Assembly (NCBI RefSeq): GCF_014696105.1
Contig: NZ_JACJPO010000057.1
Coordinates: 1-49,141, forward strand
Direction: 5' to 3'
DNA length: 49,141 nucleotides
Source: Microcoleus sp. FACHB-1515
Lineage (GTDB): Bacteria > Cyanobacteriota > Cyanobacteriia > Elainellales > Elainellaceae
This document shows, piece by piece, positions 30,058 to 39,255 of this stretch (positions within the stretch are counted from its first letter, which is position 1; each line of letters begins with the position of its first letter). Position numbers and translations under genes: made by a program. The notes under the pieces were generated by a model. The model was not told where the DNA came from. It saw only the letters and a list, made by a program, of their open reading frames with translations, and searched no databases.

Positions 30058-32733
30058 TCAAGCTTGATCAACAACCGCAACCGCACTAGCAGCGGCTTGA
30101 CTCGGTGCTTTCGATCGCTTTTTGCTGAAGGTGAGCTTGTGGTCTTTCACGTCGATGAAGATCGTGTCGCCTTCGACAAAGGCGTTTTCGAGGATTTTGG
30201 TGGCGATCGGATTTTCCAGTTGCTTCTGAATCGCTCGCTTCAAGGGACGTGCACCATAGACCGGATCGAACCCCGCATCTGCAATAAAGTTTTGCGCGGC
30301 TGTCGTCAGTTCCAGCGAGATTTTCTGATCGGCCAGCAAACGGTGAATCCGCTGCATTTGAATTCCGACGATTTGCCGCAGTTCCTTGAGCGTCAGCGGG
30401 TGGAAGAGAATGATGTCATCGACGCGGTTGAGGAATTCTGGGCGGAAGTGCGATCGCAATGCCTGCGTCACTCGCCGCTGCATTTCCTCATATTTCGATT
30501 CGTCACCGGAAACATCGAGGATGTGTTCGCTGCCGATGTTGCTGGTCATGACCACGATCGTATTGCGAAAATCCACTGTCCGCCCTTGCGAGTCGGTGAT
30601 CCGGCCATCATCGAGGACTTGCAGCAGAATGTTGAACACATCCGGGTGTGCCTTTTCGACTTCATCGAGCAGCAGGACGGAATAGGGATGACGGCGGATT
30701 GCTTCGGTCAATTGTCCGCCTTCCTCGTAGCCGACATAGCCCGGAGGTGCGCCGACCAGACGCGAAACCGAATGCTTCTCCATGTACTCCGACATATCGA
30801 TCCGCACCAGGGCGTCGCCTGTGTCGAAGAGCGATTCAGCCAGAGCGCGAGCGAGTTCAGTTTTGCCGACGCCCGTTGGCCCCATGAACATGAACGAGCC
30901 GATCGGTCTGCCCAAATCTTTCATTCCGGCTCTTGCCCGCCGAATCGCTGCCGCCACCGCTGCAACCGCTTCATCCTGACCGATGACGCGCTGATGCAAG
31001 AAGCTTTCCAGTTGCAAGAGCTTTTGTCGCTCGGTTTCCATCAGGCGCGTGACGGGAATGCCTGTCCACTTGGCGACGATTTCGGCAATGTCCGCCTCGG
31101 TGACTTGCTGACGCAGAAGCGCTGTGCCTCCGGTTTGCATTTCGAGCAGGCTGGCTTCTTTGGCTTCGAGGTCGCGATGGACGGCTTCGAGGCGTCCGTA
31201 TTTTAGCTGGGCAGCGGTATTCAGGTCGTAGTCGCGTTCGGCTTTTTCGATTTGGCGATGCAATTGTTCTTCTTCCGATCGCAGCGCATTGATCTGGTCA
31301 AGCATCTGCTTTTCGGTGTCCCACTGCGAATTCAAGCGGGTTTGCTCTTCCTTGAGGTCGTTAATTTCGCGGTTGATCCGCTCCAGCTTTTCCTGCGAGG
31401 GTCGATAGCTGCTGGAAATTCCCAGGCGCGAGCCTTCGCCTTCGAGTGAGAGCTTTTCCATCTCAAGCTGAATCACGCGCCGATCGATCGACTCTAGTTC
31501 GGTCGGCTTCGAGGTTGTTTCCATCCGCAGTTTGGCGGCGGCTTCGTCTACCAGATCGATCGCTTTGTCGGGGAGAAATCGATCGGAGATGTAGCGATCG
31601 CTCAGCACGGCAGCGGCAACCAGGGCAGAATCCGCGATGTTGACGTTGTGGTGAACCTGATAGCGCTCTTTCAATCCGCGCAGAATTGAGATCGTATCTT
31701 CGACGCTCGGCTGACCGACATAAACCTGCTGGAAGCGGCGTTCCAAGGCAGCATCTTTTTCGATGTGCTTGCGGTATTCGTCCAGCGTGGTTGCGCCGAT
31801 GCAGCGCAGTTCGCCTCGTGCCAGCATCGGCTTGAGCAAGTTGCCAGCGTCCATCGTGCCCTGAGCGGAACCCGCGCCGACAACCGTGTGCAGTTCGTCG
31901 ATGAACAGGACGATTTGACCGTCCGAGCTGGTGACTTCTTTGAGGACGGCGCGGAGACGATCTTCAAATTCGCCGCGATATTTCGCTCCGGCGATCAGCG
32001 ACCCCATGTCGAGCGTGATCAGGCGGCGGTCTTTCAGCGATTCGGGCACGTCGCCGTTGATGATGCGCTGGGCGAGTCCTTCCGCGATCGCCGTCTTCCC
32101 GACTCCCGGTTCGCCAATCAAAACCGGATTATTTTTCGTCCGACGGGACAAAACCTGCACGACACGGCGGATTTCGTCATCGCGACCAATGACGGGATCG
32201 AGCTTTCCGGCTTTGGCTTGCTCCGTGAGATCGCGGCCAAACTTTTCCAAAGCATCATATTTGCCTTCGGGATTTTGGTCAGTGACTTTTTGACTGCCGC
32301 GAACGGATTTGATTGTGGTTTCGATTTGCTTTTGGTCGATGTTGGCAGCTTTGAACAAACGGCGACCGATGCGATCGTCCTCACACAAAGCGAGCAGCAT
32401 ATGCTCAACCGAAATATATTCGTCTTGAAAATTCGTGCGGGCGGCTTCGGCTTTGTCCAGCATCAAATCAAGCGATCGCCCCAGATAAAGCTGCGCCGTC
32501 TCAGACACCTTCGGCTGACGCTGGGCAAAGCTTTCAAGCTGCTGCTTCAGCTTGGCAGGTTCAAACCCGACTTTGTTCAAAATGGTGTTGGCAAGTCCTT
32601 CCTGTTCAAGCAGGGCGATCGCCAAATGTTCAACTTCTAGCTGCTGCTGCTTAAAGCGGCGCGTGACATCTTGCGATTTAACGATCGCTTCCCAGGCTTT
32701 ATCAGTAAACTTGCTCGGATCAGTCGGCTGCAT
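30058..32733 (-). CDS. clpB: ATP-dependent chaperone ClpB
   Basis: An 891-residue Hsp100 disaggregase that rescues aggregated proteins with DnaK. Order: Clp N-domain, AAA+ module 1 with Walker [14 protein letters not shown] near residue 210, the long coiled-coil middle domain ([20 protein letters not shown]), AAA+ module 2 with Walker [15 protein letters not shown] near residue 615, and a C-terminal domain. The M-domain distinguishes it from ClpC. The upstream gap holds TATACT on the minus strand as a possible -10 box but no CIRCE element was seen. Confidence 0.97.
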   Translation of the reverse strand: MQPTDPSKFTDKAWEAIVKSQDVTRRFKQQQLEVEHLAIALLEQEGLANTILNKVGFEPAKLKQQLESFAQRQPKVSETAQLYLGRSLDLMLDKAEAARTNFQDEYISVEHMLLALCEDDRIGRRLFKAANIDQKQIETTIKSVRGSQKVTDQNPEGKYDALEKFGRDLTEQAKAGKLDPVIGRDDEIRRVVQVLSRRTKNNPVLIGEPGVGKTAIAEGLAQRIINGDVPESLKDRRLITLDMGSLIAGAKYRGEFEDRLRAVLKEVTSSDGQIVLFIDELHTVVGAGSAQGTMDAGNLLKPMLARGELRCIGATTLDEYRKHIEKDAALERRFQQVYVGQPSVEDTISILRGLKERYQVHHNVNIADSALVAAAVLSDRYISDRFLPDKAIDLVDEAAAKLRMETTSKPTELESIDRRVIQLEMEKLSLEGEGSRLGISSSYRPSQEKLERINREINDLKEEQTRLNSQWDTEKQMLDQINALRSEEEQLHRQIEKAERDYDLNTAAQLKYGRLEAVHRDLEAKEASLLEMQTGGTALLRQQVTEADIAEIVAKWTGIPVTRLMETERQKLLQLESFLHQRVIGQDEAVAAVAAAIRRARAGMKDLGRPIGSFMFMGPTGVGKTELARALAESLFDTGDALVRIDMSEYMEKHSVSRLVGAPPGYVGYEEGGQLTEAIRRHPYSVLLLDEVEKAHPDVFNILLQVLDDGRITDSQGRTVDFRNTIVVMTSNIGSEHILDVSGDESKYEEMQRRVTQALRSHFRPEFLNRVDDIILFHPLTLKELRQIVGIQMQRIHRLLADQKISLELTTAAQNFIADAGFDPVYGARPLKRAIQKQLENPIATKILENAFVEGDTIFIDVKDHKLTFSKKRSKAPSQAAASAVAVVDQA

Positions 32734-33164
32734 GGATTTTCAACTATCGGCCTCGATCGAGGCGTTTGCGTCAGTATAGCAATCGCTCTGCCTCGGCTGA
32801 TCACAATCGAGACACAAAGCGTTCATTTCCTATTATTTCAGCTATTTTAAAATCCGGTATTTACCGTCAGGCAGGATCTTTGGCAGCAAGCGGTTTAATC
32901 TCCGTAGCATCACTGAGGCCGTGAGGCGATCGCTCAAAAATTCATTCAATCTTGACTGAATCTCTACACTGGTTCACCGGAAGCTGCGGAATACTATAGA
33001 AGGTGAATTCACTTTTATGTTCTACTTTTATAGTCGATGTAGCGGTTGCGCTGGTCGCCCCAAGTTCTTAATTGCCAACTGCGGTTTATTCAGTTGCCAT
33101 ATGCCCTGTTGCTCTGCTGCTTGAGTTCACGGAAGTTTAGCAGCCCTTAAGCTGTATCTACCCT
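32734..33164. other. Divergent regulatory region between clpB and the kinase-TPR gene
   Basis: There are 431 bases without a gene. For clpB, TATACT lies on the minus strand at 32779-32774, without a clear -35. Towards the kinase gene there is a 10-base palindrome GTGAATTCAC (33003-33012) and TATAGT at 33029-33034, a possible -10. ATTCA-N8-TGAAT forms a small inverted repeat near 32941. No CIRCE inverted repeat or RNA gene is visible. Confidence 0.45.
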
Positions 33165-35015
33165 ATGCTTGGTCAAGTCCTTGGTGGTCGCTATCTCATC
33201 ATTCGACATCTCGGCGGCGGCGGTTTCGGCCAAACCTACCTGGCGCAAGACCAGCACCTGCCGGGAAATCCTGTTTGCGTCGTCAAGCAGCTTAAACCCA
33301 AAATTCGCGATCCGCAGGCGTTGCAAACTGCACGGCGATTGTTCGATCGCGAGGCCGAAGCGCTCTACACCCTCGGCTGTCACGACCAAATTCCTCGCCT
33401 CTATGCTCACTTTGAGGAAAATCAAGAGTTCTACCTCGTTCAAGAATTCATCGAAGGCCACATCTTGAGCAAAGAACTCAAGCGCGGTAGACCGTTTGAA
33501 GAAGCGGAAGTGATCGGCCTGTTGCAAGACATCCTCGCGACGCTGGAATTTGTCCACCAGCAGCAGGTGATTCACCGCGACATCAAGCCGTCGAACTTAA
33601 TTCGCCGCCGCAGCGATCAAAAAATTGTGCTGATCGATTTCGGTTCAGTCAAACAAATCAACCAGTCGATCGAACTGTTTGATGAAAGTTTGGCGCTCGA
33701 AACCGAAGAAACCTGCGAACTGTCTTCCAGTGACGAAGACGCGCCCACAACAATCACAGTGGCGATCGGCTCTTATGGCTACATGCCCAACGAACAGATC
33801 GCCGGAAAGCCAAGGTTTAGCAGCGATGTCTATGCAGTCGGCATGGTTGGCATTCGTGCCCTGACGGGAATGCGCCCCACCGAATTGCGCGAAGATCCTC
33901 GCACTGGCGAGATTATTTGGCGCGACGAAGCCAACGTTAGCACGGCACTGGCAGACATTCTCGACACAATGGTGTCCTACGATTTCCGCCAGCGCTATCC
34001 ATCTGCCGTCGAAGCGATCGCCGCCCTCAATCAGCTTGCGGCGGCTGCGATCGAAGCTGGAGTTCTCCATCCGCCCACCACACCGCTGAGTGAAAGCCAT
34101 CAGGTTTGGCTAGAGCGAGCCGACGAACTGTTTGCCCAGCAGCGCTATCAGGACGCCGTTTCTTACTACGGCAAAGTTCTCGATGCCTGCCCGAACGACT
34201 ACACCGTTTGGTTTAAGCAGGGTATGGCGCTGGAAAATTTGCACCGCTACGAAGCCGCGATCGCCGCTTACGATCGCGTCATCGAAATTCAGCCAAACGA
34301 CTATCTTGTTTGGTTTAAGCGTGCCAGAGCACTCGAAAACCTGCGACAGCATACCGAAGCCGTCACTGCTTACGATCGCGTCATCGAAATTCAGCCAGAC
34401 AACTACTGGGCATGGCACGATCGCGGGCGCGTCCTCGAACTGCTAGAGCGATACGAAGACGCTGCCGCCTCATACGATCGTGCCGTCAATCTCAAGCCAA
34501 AGTTTGAACTGGCGATCGAAAGCCGTAAGCGCGTCTTGAGTCAGCTTAAGCGGGTCGATCGCCTGTATGACTTGCAGCACTACGAAGAAGCGATCGAATC
34601 GTGCAACAAAGCGATTCGCACCAATCCCGACGATGCACTGGCCTGGCTGATGCGCGGCATGGCGCTGGAAAATGCAGAGCAATATGAAGAAGCCGCTGCC
34701 TCTTACAATCGCGTCGTCAAGCTTCAGCCCACCGACCATCTAGCCTGGTTCAAGCGCGGCGGCGTTTTGGAGAAGCTAGAGCGCTATAAGGAAGCGGCGA
34801 TCGCCTACAACCAAGTTGTCAAGCTTCAGCGCGAAAACTGCTGGGCATGGCACGATCGCGGGCGCGTCCTTGAAAAACTGCAATGGTACGAAGAAGCCTT
34901 GGTTTCCTACGAAAAAGCGCTGCGCGTCCAGCCCGATTTTCCGGAAGCCCAAGCCGGACGACAGCGAATGATGCTCCACCTGCTCCGCAGCCGCAGCGAA
35001 ACCACGACAAGTTAG
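33165..35015 (+). CDS. Ser/Thr protein kinase with eight TPR repeats
   Basis: A 616-residue Hanks-type kinase fused to TPRs, a typical cyanobacterial arrangement. Kinase domain (residues 1-290): glycine loop LGGGGFGQTYLA, lysine in VCVVKQLKP, catalytic loop HRDIKPSN and metal-binding DFGS. From about residue 315 to 605 there are eight TPR units, most reading like ALENLxRYEAAIAAYDRVIEIQPND. No transmembrane segment is evident, so it is probably cytoplasmic. Several TPR units share long identical DNA stretches, a sign of recent internal duplication. Confidence 0.93.
   Translation: MLGQVLGGRYLIIRHLGGGGFGQTYLAQDQHLPGNPVCVVKQLKPKIRDPQALQTARRLFDREAEALYTLGCHDQIPRLYAHFEENQEFYLVQEFIEGHILSKELKRGRPFEEAEVIGLLQDILATLEFVHQQQVIHRDIKPSNLIRRRSDQKIVLIDFGSVKQINQSIELFDESLALETEETCELSSSDEDAPTTITVAIGSYGYMPNEQIAGKPRFSSDVYAVGMVGIRALTGMRPTELREDPRTGEIIWRDEANVSTALADILDTMVSYDFRQRYPSAVEAIAALNQLAAAAIEAGVLHPPTTPLSESHQVWLERADELFAQQRYQDAVSYYGKVLDACPNDYTVWFKQGMALENLHRYEAAIAAYDRVIEIQPNDYLVWFKRARALENLRQHTEAVTAYDRVIEIQPDNYWAWHDRGRVLELLERYEDAAASYDRAVNLKPKFELAIESRKRVLSQLKRVDRLYDLQHYEEAIESCNKAIRTNPDDALAWLMRGMALENAEQYEEAAASYNRVVKLQPTDHLAWFKRGGVLEKLERYKEAAIAYNQVVKLQRENCWAWHDRGRVLEKLQWYEEALVSYEKALRVQPDFPEAQAGRQRMMLHLLRSRSETTTS
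34406..34870 (+). repeat. Near-exact DNA repeats within the TPR region
   Basis: A 30-base stretch at 34406-34435 recurs without change at 34841-34870. Other TPR units share the segment encoding YDRVIEIQP (about 34270 and 34372). Confidence 0.8.
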
Positions 35016-35133
35016 CGATTTAGGCGGTTTCGCTCAATTAGAACTCAAAGCGACCCATATAGCGGACAGCTTTGAGCCGCCTCTCAGGTGACATTATGCC
35101 AGTCCACTTGATTTGAAATTGTGCACGTGTTAA

Positions 35134-35148
35134 TATGCATAACGCATA
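35134..35148 (+). promoter_or_regulatory. Candidate MarR operator
   Basis: TATGC-N5-GCATA forms a 15-base palindrome 18 bases before the marR start, in an AT-rich stretch. Its size and position fit autoregulation by the MarR-type protein encoded next. Confidence 0.5.
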
Positions 35149-35166
35149 CATAAAAACTAAGAATGA

Positions 35167-35688
35167 ATGGACACCGATCGATCGCTGAACCTCTTGGGCG
35201 CATTCGCGCTCAGCCTCACCGATGCTGTCAACTCGGCGATCGCTGCCGAAACCGGACAGGGCGGCGAAACCTGCGCGGCGATCGTCTCGCTGGGAACCGA
35301 ACCGGGAATTTCGATTAATCGGCTCAGGCAAATCCTCAACCTGTCGCATCCGGGAACCGTGCGCCTGGTCGATCGCCTCGTCGCACAAAACTTGGTCGAG
35401 CGGCGATCGGGCACAGATGGCCGCACGGTCGCTTTATTTCTGACAGCAGCGGGGATCGATCGCCGTCAAGTCATTCTTGACCAGCGGCGATCGCACCTCC
35501 AGCTTGCGATGAATTCGCTCACGTTTGATGAACAGCAGCAGCTTACAATTTTGCTTGAAAAAATGTTGACTCAGCTTACCACTAGCGAATCGCGAGGCGA
35601 TGCAATTTGCCGATTATGTGAGGAAGAAGTTTGTCCAGGCGATCGCTGTCCGGTCGAACAACAATGCCGTCAAATGGTGAACCCATGA
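35167..35688 (+). CDS. MarR-family transcriptional regulator with a cysteine-rich tail
   Basis: A 173-residue winged-helix repressor. The recognition-helix region is in ISINRLRQILNLSHPGTVRL and the wing in RSGTDGRTVALFLTAAG. The last 25 residues hold five cysteines (CRLC, CPGDRC, and QQC), unusual for MarR proteins and suited to thiol or metal sensing. Its ATGA stop/start overlap with the following DMT exporter indicates a regulator-exporter operon, so the exporter is its likely target. A palindrome upstream is the likely operator. Confidence 0.9.
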   Translation: MDTDRSLNLLGAFALSLTDAVNSAIAAETGQGGETCAAIVSLGTEPGISINRLRQILNLSHPGTVRLVDRLVAQNLVERRSGTDGRTVALFLTAAGIDRRQVILDQRRSHLQLAMNSLTFDEQQQLTILLEKMLTQLTTSESRGDAICRLCEEEVCPGDRCPVEQQCRQMVNP

Positions 35689-36566
35689 ATACAATTTTGA
35701 TTGCCTTGAGCTACGCTTTTTGTTGGGGCGTGGGCACAACGCTAACGAAACTTGCACTTGCAGAAATTTCAGCAACGACGCTATTAGTCATCCAGCTTAT
35801 TTCCAGCGTTTTGTTTCTGGCGATCGCCTGCTACATCAAAATGCAAAAGCTGCCGTTTTCTCTAGCGGCTCTCAAACAAGGCAGTGCTGGAATTTTTGAA
35901 CCTGCTTTGGCATACATGGTTGGCATTTTTGGAGTCAAATTGACCACTGCCAGTAATGCGGTTTTGATTGGTTCAAGCGAAGTAATTCTAACAATTTTGA
36001 TGGCAGCAGTATTTTTGGGTGAGCGATTGACGCGATCGAAACTACTGCTGGCAGTCATCAGCTTTTTAGGTGTCGCTCTGCTGGTGTGGAACGATGAAGA
36101 AGGCGCGATCGATTCTTCTTTAATTGGAAATATATTGGTCTTGCTGGGAACCGTATTTGCGGTTTGCTATGTGCTGATGAGCAAAAAGCAAATTGGAGGT
36201 GCTGACCCGCTACAGCTCACTGCATCTCAGCAGTTCGTTGGTTTGATTGTGACTGTTTTTTGCTTTGGAGTGCTATCAACAATTAATCCATCTTATGAGG
36301 TGAACGCGATCGATATTTCGCTTCCCTTCTGGCTGCTGGCGATCGGTTCTGGCATCATGCAGTATGCGATCGCGTACCTACTTTACCTCACAGCTTTACA
36401 AAATGTGCCTGCCAGTCAAGCCGCCTTTTTTATTGCCTTAATTCCCATCTTTGGCGTTGGCAGCGCAGTTTTGCTTTTGGGTGAAACGCCTAGTCTTGCT
36501 CAGTGGATTGGCGGCGCATTTGTGATTGTGTCATCCTACTGGGCAAATCGCCTTCAGCCTGCTTGA
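35685..36566 (+). CDS. DMT-superfamily (EamA) transporter
   Basis: A 293-residue inner-membrane protein with about ten hydrophobic segments in two EamA halves, as usual for drug/metabolite exporters. ATG 35685 (MNTILIALSYAFCWG) overlaps the marR stop as ATGA. The first EamA half ends near ERLTRSKLLLAVISFLGVALL and the second near PSLAQWIGGAFVIVSSYWANR. The substrate is unknown; pairing with a cysteine-rich MarR suggests export of a reactive or toxic compound. Confidence 0.9.
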   Translation: MNTILIALSYAFCWGVGTTLTKLALAEISATTLLVIQLISSVLFLAIACYIKMQKLPFSLAALKQGSAGIFEPALAYMVGIFGVKLTTASNAVLIGSSEVILTILMAAVFLGERLTRSKLLLAVISFLGVALLVWNDEEGAIDSSLIGNILVLLGTVFAVCYVLMSKKQIGGADPLQLTASQQFVGLIVTVFCFGVLSTINPSYEVNAIDISLPFWLLAIGSGIMQYAIAYLLYLTALQNVPASQAAFFIALIPIFGVGSAVLLLGETPSLAQWIGGAFVIVSSYWANRLQPA

Positions 36567-36582
36567 ATCAAATAGTTTCTTC

Positions 36583-36671
36583 CACCTAACTATCGAGTTG
36601 AGCCGCAACGCCGACATGCTGTCTTCGTGCGGCTAACCGTTGGCGTTGTCGGCTCCAACGAGGTTGTTTTA
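36583..36671 (+). repeat. Bulged inverted repeat resembling an integron attC site
   Basis: ACCTAAC (36583-36589) fits the RYYYAAC box. Inside it, GTTGAGCCGCAACGCC (from 36597) pairs with GGCGTTGTCGGCTCCAAC (to 36659), giving about 16 pairs with two extra-helical bases on the right arm and a loop of about 29 bases. AAC and a GTT in GAGGTTG lie at the outer ends. The right outer box (GTTGTTT) does not fit GTTRRRY. It starts 16 bases after the transporter stop, so it could simply be a terminator stem, though the T-run is poor. The rest of the 36567-36875 gap shows a 15-base palindrome (36743-36757) and nothing else. Confidence 0.4.
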
Positions 36672-36875
36672 CGGAACTGATAGTTGTTATAGTGTTCTCA
36701 ACAAGTAACATTTAATACCAGTTCAGTGGAACAATTTATTCTACAGATTCAATCTGTCTAATCACCTGCTACGGGGAGTTATGCAGCAAAGTTCAGTATA
36801 TTTTCCGTTTTTGTGCTAGCAGTATTTTCGTACTATATTGTTAGTTTTGTTACATGATTGTGGGGTGTTGAGGCG

Positions 36876-37178
36876 ATGGATTCTTCTCGTCCTCGAAAGC
36901 TGCTGGATCAGGTGCGTGATGTGCTGCGAGTGAAGCATTACTCCTACCGCACTGAGCAAAATTACGTTTACTGGATTCGTCGCTTCATTTTTCACGACAA
37001 GCGCCATCCGATCGAAATGGGTGCAGCAGAAGTGACGGGGTTCTTGACGCATTTAGCGGTTGATGAACAGGTCGCGGCAGCAACGCAGAACCAAGCTTTG
37101 AGCGCGATCGCATTTCTCTACCGCTTTGTATTGCAGCAGAACTGCGAAGTCCGATCGATGATTGAAAAAACTGCTTGA
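36876..37178 (+). CDS. Truncated tyrosine recombinase, integron-integrase-like N-terminal domain only
   Basis: A 100-residue frame from ATG 36876. It reads KLLDQVRDVLRVKHYSYRTE, then a Y-V-W-I-R-R-F-I-F-H pattern and a helix ending FLYRFVLQQ, which closely follows the N-terminal SAM-like core-binding domain of IntI/XerC-type recombinases. The catalytic domain with its R-H-R-Y residues is absent; a stop follows and the next 50 bases are not its continuation. It cannot recombine by itself. It is either a relic or a free DNA-binding domain. The -35 box of the second leader RNA unit overlaps its stop. Confidence 0.8.
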   Translation: MDSSRPRKLLDQVRDVLRVKHYSYRTEQNYVYWIRRFIFHDKRHPIEMGAAEVTGFLTHLAVDEQVAAATQNQALSAIAFLYRFVLQQNCEVRSMIEKTA

Positions 37179-37204
37179 CTTTGCCGAATAATTCCGTTAG
37201 TGTT
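37175..37204 (+). promoter_or_regulatory. Candidate promoter of the second leader RNA unit
   Basis: TTGACT (37175-37180), 18 bases, then TAGTGT (37199-37204). It overlaps the last codon and stop of the recombinase fragment. The arrangement mirrors that before copy 1. Confidence 0.4.
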
Positions 37205-37209
37205 GCTTG

Positions 37210-37432
37210 CTAATGCTGCTAAATGACAGCAAAGACCGATCGCTTAGACCCAAGGTCTAGCCACGCGACCCGAAGCTGGTAACGACAGACTTCGAGCCGC
37301 TGACCCACCAAACTGATACTGGCAGTTGATAGGCTAACTGGGATCATACCCTTCTAGCCGTCTCGATTGCTGCGTCTTGCGTCGGGGCGGCTAGACTTTT
37401 GGGTTTTCCTACTCACTCAAACAAGGAAAACC
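37210..37432 (+). ncRNA. Structured 5' leader RNA, copy 2
   Basis: Homolog of 26531-26759. The same elements are visible: 5' hairpin 37245-37259 (TAGACC/GGTCTA), second stem with CGAAGCTG and CAGACTTCG, the conserved CCGCTGACCC and CAAACTGAT, a third stem AACTG/CAGTT, and a terminator-like hairpin with arms 37354-37366 and 37382-37394 (13 pairs, two of them G-T) followed by CTTTTGGG. GTTTTCC (37403-37409) faces GGAAAAC (37425-37431) over the ribosome site. The 5' stretch 37249-37262 can pair over 14 bases with 37389-37403, with substitutions relative to copy 1 that preserve pairing. Confidence 0.7.
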
Positions 37433-37711
37433 ATGAACAACTTTGATGACTCCGCCTCAGAGCGGAACGATTCCCCCACGCCGCAAATTCAGTCAATCCC
37501 CAAAATTCCGGGCGATAACCGCACCCCAATCAAGCACATTCTGATCGGCACTCCGCAAATTGTCGAATTCACGACCAGGCGGCTCGAACAGGCCGGATAC
37601 GCGCAGGCGATCGAGTGGGCAATGCCGCTGGAACTCGATGCGCCGCTCAACATCGTGCCCGATCCGGGTGACGTGATTAGTTTGCTGGTGCGCTATTTGC
37701 GATTCGAGTAG
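37433..37711 (+). CDS. Small conserved cyanobacterial protein, paralog 2
   Basis: A 92-residue protein from ATG 37433, with AAGGA before it. The core reads IKHILIGTPQIVEFTTRRL, GYAQAIEW and PDPGDVISLLVRYLRF, differing from paralog 1 at about 14 of the last 71 positions; the N-terminal 20 residues diverge more but remain acidic and Ser-rich. No signal peptide or membrane segment. Function unknown. Together with its leader and a strong terminator it is a self-contained transcription unit. Confidence 0.8.
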   Translation: MNNFDDSASERNDSPTPQIQSIPKIPGDNRTPIKHILIGTPQIVEFTTRRLEQAGYAQAIEWAMPLELDAPLNIVPDPGDVISLLVRYLRFE

Positions 37712-37719
37712 ACCAGTGG

Positions 37720-37753
37720 GGGCGATCGATCGTGACGATCGATCGCCCTTTTT
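37720..37753 (+). terminator. HIP1-based intrinsic terminator of paralog 2
   Basis: GGGCGATCGATCG (37720-37732), loop TGA, CGATCGATCGCCC (37736-37748), then TTTTT (37749-37753). Perfect 13-bp stem. It lies just before the end of convergent asnS. Confidence 0.92.
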
Positions 37754-37756
37754 CGC

Positions 37757-39133
37757 TCAAAATTCGGCGCTCAGCGGGGTGCGCGGGAACGGAATCACAT
37801 CGCGAATGTTGGTCATTCCGGTCATGAACTGCACCAAGCGTTCAAAGCCAAGGCCAAATCCGGCATGGGGAACGGTTCCGTAGCGTCGCAAATCGAGATA
37901 CCACCACAAATCTTCGATCGCCATGCCCTGCGCCTGAATGCGTTTTTCCAGCACGTCGAGTCGTTCTTCCCGCTGGGAACCGCCGACAATTTCGCCGATA
38001 TTCGGTGCAAGAATATCCATTGCGCGGACGGTTTTTTCGTCATCATTTAAGCGCATATAAAAGGCTTTGATTTCAACTGGATAGTCGGTAACAATGACGG
38101 GTTTTTTGAATTTTTCTTCAGCCAGATAGCGCTCATGTTCCGACTGCAAATCGAGTCCCCAGGAAACCGGAAATTCAAATTGGCGATCGGCTTTTTCCAG
38201 CAGCGAAACTGCCTCAGTATAGCTAATCCGTTCAAACTGACTGTTGATGATATTTTCTGCGGTTGCAAGAACGGTTTTATCAATCCGCTCGTTGAAGAAT
38301 TCCATGTCTTCAGGGCAAGCTTCGAGAACCGATCGAAACACAGATTTCAAGAATTCTTCGGCCAGATCCATGTTGCCTTCTAAATCACAGAAAGCCATTT
38401 CCGGTTCGACCATCCAAAACTCGGCCAAATGGCGCGACGTGTTAGAATTTTCCGCTCGAAATGTGGGGCCAAAGGTGTAAACATTGCTGAACGCCATCGC
38501 CATAATTTCCGCTTCAAGCTGACCGCTGACTGTTAGGAAAGCAGGCTTGCCAAAAAATTCGCCGTCTTCCGCTTTTTCTGCCAGCGCGGTGCGGTTGAGC
38601 GCTTTGACGCCAAACAGTTCGCCCGCCCCTTCGCAATCATTTGTCGTGATGATTGGCGTGTGAACCCACAGAAAACCGCGCTCCTGGAAAAACTGGTGGA
38701 TGGCGTTGGCGCAGGCGTTGCGGACGCGAAAAACCGCGCTGAGCGTGTTGGTGCGCGATCGCAAATGGCCGATCGTCCGTAGAAACTCGAACGAGTGCCG
38801 CTTTTTCTGCAACGGGTAGGTTTCGGGATCGGCTTCACCGTAGACCTTGACTTCACTGGCCTGTAGCTCGATGCGCTGATTTTTGCCCTGTGAGGGCACG
38901 AGTTTTCCCGACATTTCAACGGACGCACCTGTGTTGATGCGGCTCATCACCGTTTCGTAGTCCGGCAGCGATTGATTCACAACCGCTTGCAGTCCGGTCA
39001 GCGAGGAGCCGTCGTTGACTTCGACAAAGCTGAAGCCTTTCAGGTCGCGTTTGGTGCGTACCCAGCCTTGAATCGTCACGGATTCATCGGGCTGTCCGGT
39101 TTTGAGCAGTTCAGCAATGCGGCGCGTCGTCAT
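37757..39133 (-). CDS. asnS: Asparaginyl-tRNA synthetase
   Basis: A 458-residue class IIb synthetase charging tRNA(Asn). The N-terminal OB-fold anticodon-binding domain contains [20 protein letters not shown]. Motif 2 appears in [20 protein letters not shown] and motif 3 in [15 protein letters not shown]. Length is normal for bacterial AsnRS. Start ATG 39133. Neighbours are unrelated. Confidence 0.96.
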   Translation of the reverse strand: MTTRRIAELLKTGQPDESVTIQGWVRTKRDLKGFSFVEVNDGSSLTGLQAVVNQSLPDYETVMSRINTGASVEMSGKLVPSQGKNQRIELQASEVKVYGEADPETYPLQKKRHSFEFLRTIGHLRSRTNTLSAVFRVRNACANAIHQFFQERGFLWVHTPIITTNDCEGAGELFGVKALNRTALAEKAEDGEFFGKPAFLTVSGQLEAEIMAMAFSNVYTFGPTFRAENSNTSRHLAEFWMVEPEMAFCDLEGNMDLAEEFLKSVFRSVLEACPEDMEFFNERIDKTVLATAENIINSQFERISYTEAVSLLEKADRQFEFPVSWGLDLQSEHERYLAEEKFKKPVIVTDYPVEIKAFYMRLNDDEKTVRAMDILAPNIGEIVGGSQREERLDVLEKRIQAQGMAIEDLWWYLDLRRYGTVPHAGFGLGFERLVQFMTGMTNIRDVIPFPRTPLSAEF

Positions 39134-39255
39134 AAGTTCCAGCGAAATAGCGAAAGGTCAAGGGAATTGCGATCGATCCCTTCATTAAAAATAGCGACTT
39201 CGATCGAGTTCGGGGAATTTGTTGGGGGTGTCGGGTGTCGGCGATCGGGTGTCGG

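Noticed and set aside
30052-31206. Long plus-strand frames opposite clpB
   Set aside because: They mirror clpB in another frame and lack any recognisable domain; an effect of biased codon use.
32734-33164. CIRCE heat-shock operator upstream of clpB
   Set aside because: No TTAGCACTC-N9-GAGTGCTAA-like repeat is present.
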